Part shown: positions 63,192 through 64,000 of the stretch, piece after piece | How the letters are laid out: each line of letters opens with the position of its first letter | Numbering within the stretch: the stretch's first letter is position 1 | From: Ancylobacter aquaticus | GTDB lineage: Bacteria; Pseudomonadota; Alphaproteobacteria; Rhizobiales; Xanthobacteraceae | DNA: 64,000 nt | Direction: 5' to 3' | Assembly: GCF_004339465.1 (NCBI RefSeq) | Contig: NZ_SMFY01000007.1 | Span: 1 to 64,000 of the forward strand | Position numbers and translations under genes: made by a program | Notes under the pieces: generated by a model | Database searches by the model: none | The model's input: only the letters and a program-made list of their open reading frames with translations | Told to the model about the DNA's origin: nothing

Positions 63192-63911
63192 TCATTCCCC
63201 CTTCGTCGCAGGGCGGCCCTGCGCCGCGCGAAAGGCGGCCCAGAGATCCGGCCGGCGGGCCTTCGTGGCGGCTTCCGCCTGCTCCCGCCGCCAGCGTGCG
63301 ACCTTGGCATGGTCGCCGCTGGTGAGCACGGGCGGGATGTCCATACCCTCGAAGCTCGGCGGGCGGGTGTATTGCGGGTATTCCAGCAGGCCGGCGGAAA
63401 AGCTCTCCTCGGTGCCGGATTCGGGGTGCCCCATCACGCCCGGCAGCAGCCGGACGCAGGCATCGAGCAGCACCAGCGCGCCAATCTCGCCGCCCGAGAG
63501 CACCACATCGCCCACCGACACCTCTTCCAGTCCCCGCGCGGCGACAAGGCGATCATCGACCCCTTCGAACCGCCCGCAGACGATGACGACGCCCTCCCCC
63601 GCGCTGAGTTCGCGCACCCGCTTCTGGGTGAGCGGCGTGCCGCGCGGGGTCATCAGCAGGCGCGGGCGGGTGTCGCCCAGCGGCGCGGCAGCGTCCACCG
63701 CGCGCGCCAGCACGTCGACCCGCATCACCATGCCCGGCCCGCCGCCGGCCGGCGTGTCGTCGACCGAGCGATGGCGGTCGGTGGCGTGCTCGCGCGGGTC
63801 CACCGTCTCCAGCGCCCAGCCGCCCTGCGCCAGCGCGCGCCCGGCCAATGAGAGGCCGAGCGGACCGGGGAACATGTCGGGGAAAATGGTGACGAGGGAG
63901 GCGCGCCACAT
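63192..63911 (-). CDS. trmD: tRNA (guanine-37-N1)-methyltransferase
   Basis: 239 residues from [20 protein letters not shown], with GGAGCGCGGCAC before the ATG. Knot-fold SAM-binding pieces are present: [48 protein letters not shown] and the substrate region [12 protein letters not shown]. It methylates G37 of tRNAs reading CUN, CCN and CGN codons, preventing +1 frameshifts. The ATG lies 11 nt after the rimM stop; a longer frame overlaps rimM and is unlikely. Confidence 0.96.
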   Translation of the reverse strand: MWRASLVTIFPDMFPGPLGLSLAGRALAQGGWALETVDPREHATDRHRSVDDTPAGGGPGMVMRVDVLARAVDAAAPLGDTRPRLLMTPRGTPLTQKRVRELSAGEGVVIVCGRFEGVDDRLVAARGLEEVSVGDVVLSGGEIGALVLLDACVRLLPGVMGHPESGTEESFSAGLLEYPQYTRPPSFEGMDIPPVLTSGDHAKVARWRREQAEAATKARRPDLWAAFRAAQGRPATKGE

Positions 63912-63922
63912 GTGCCGCGCTC

Positions 63923-64000
63923 CTAGCCCTGGTCCGCCTCGGGCGGCGGGGCCTCTTCGCGCACCCATTCGCCGGGGTCCACGACAAGTCGGCCGGCCGT
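63923..64000 (-). CDS. rimM: Ribosome maturation factor RimM, C-terminal fragment
   Basis: Only the last 25 codons are present, ending [20 protein letters not shown] plus Gln-Gly before the stop. The VDPGEWV closing strand and the trmD and rplS genes that follow identify RimM, which helps assemble the 30S head. The rest lies beyond the right edge. Confidence 0.75.
   Translation of the reverse strand, partial: TAGRLVVDPGEWVREEAPPPEADQG

Overview
The window is a high-GC stretch of ordinary chromosome. It fits an alphaproteobacterium of the order Hyphomicrobiales, most likely the Xanthobacter/Ancylobacter/Starkeya side of the order; that family-level placement is an inference from gene content, not a search. 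Markers are an aa3 oxidase subunit IV next to pntA, CpdR, an IalB-family protein, a DUF4167 protein, EI-Ntr (PtsP), PhaR with phaAB, a ROSE-type RNA thermometer before an hsp20 gene, and a rimM-trmD-rplS block. No integrase, transposase, prophage, CRISPR array or biosynthetic cluster was seen.

Layout. 1-3.5 kb: pntA start, oxidase subunit IV, ABC1/UbiB-like kinase, a DUF6790 membrane protein and a DUF3445 haem enzyme. 3.5-11 kb: Tat-exported metallo-beta-lactamase-fold hydrolase with divergent AraC regulator, oligoendopeptidase F, histidine phosphatase, small exported protein, a DUF982 gene with a consensus general-stress (EcfG) promoter, tRNA-Val, cpdR and N-formylglutamate amidohydrolase. 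11-12.9 kb: protein-free, holding three copies of a roughly 100-nt small RNA gene on the minus strand, the most interesting feature of the window. 12.9-17.1 kb: histidinol-phosphatase, lysophospholipase-like hydrolase, and two related Pro-rich exported proteins flanking the thermometer-controlled hsp20. 17.3-24.4 kb: gltBD with a near-consensus promoter and a VOC protein. 24.4-34 kb: a DUF459 protein lacking its expected catalytic residues, a lytic transglycosylase, galU, a DUF2267 protein, clpB, an MFS transporter and ubiG. 34-41.5 kb: lysC, ptsP, prfA-prmC and a repeat-rich DUF4167 protein behind a long leader. 41.5-46.9 kb: MOSC, thpR, DUF1232, ialB-like, gloB, a DUF985 cupin, an EamA exporter and a PepSY protein. 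47-50 kb: phaB-phaA with phaR divergent. 50-55.2 kb: a lipoprotein hydrolase, rpmF, mtgA, a prenyl synthase, a small exported protein and leuB. 55.6-58.2 kb: a glyoxalase-like gene, a Tat-exported small subunit and an FAD (GMC) dehydrogenase. 58.3-61.5 kb: a ribbon-helix-helix protein, then leuD, a zincin-like metallopeptidase, an unlisted 44-residue membrane protein and leuC in one run. 62-64 kb: small exported protein, rplS, trmD, end of rimM.

How it works together. Most genes are housekeeping: nitrogen assimilation (gltBD, ptsP), leucine, histidine and aspartate-family synthesis, PHB turnover, translation (prfA, prmC, rplS, trmD, rimM, rpmF), envelope upkeep (mltB-like, mtgA, galU) and stress (hsp20, clpB, EcfG-type promoters, the small RNAs). 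Start sites were chosen from ribosome-binding-site spacing and family length, so many differ from the longest open frame.
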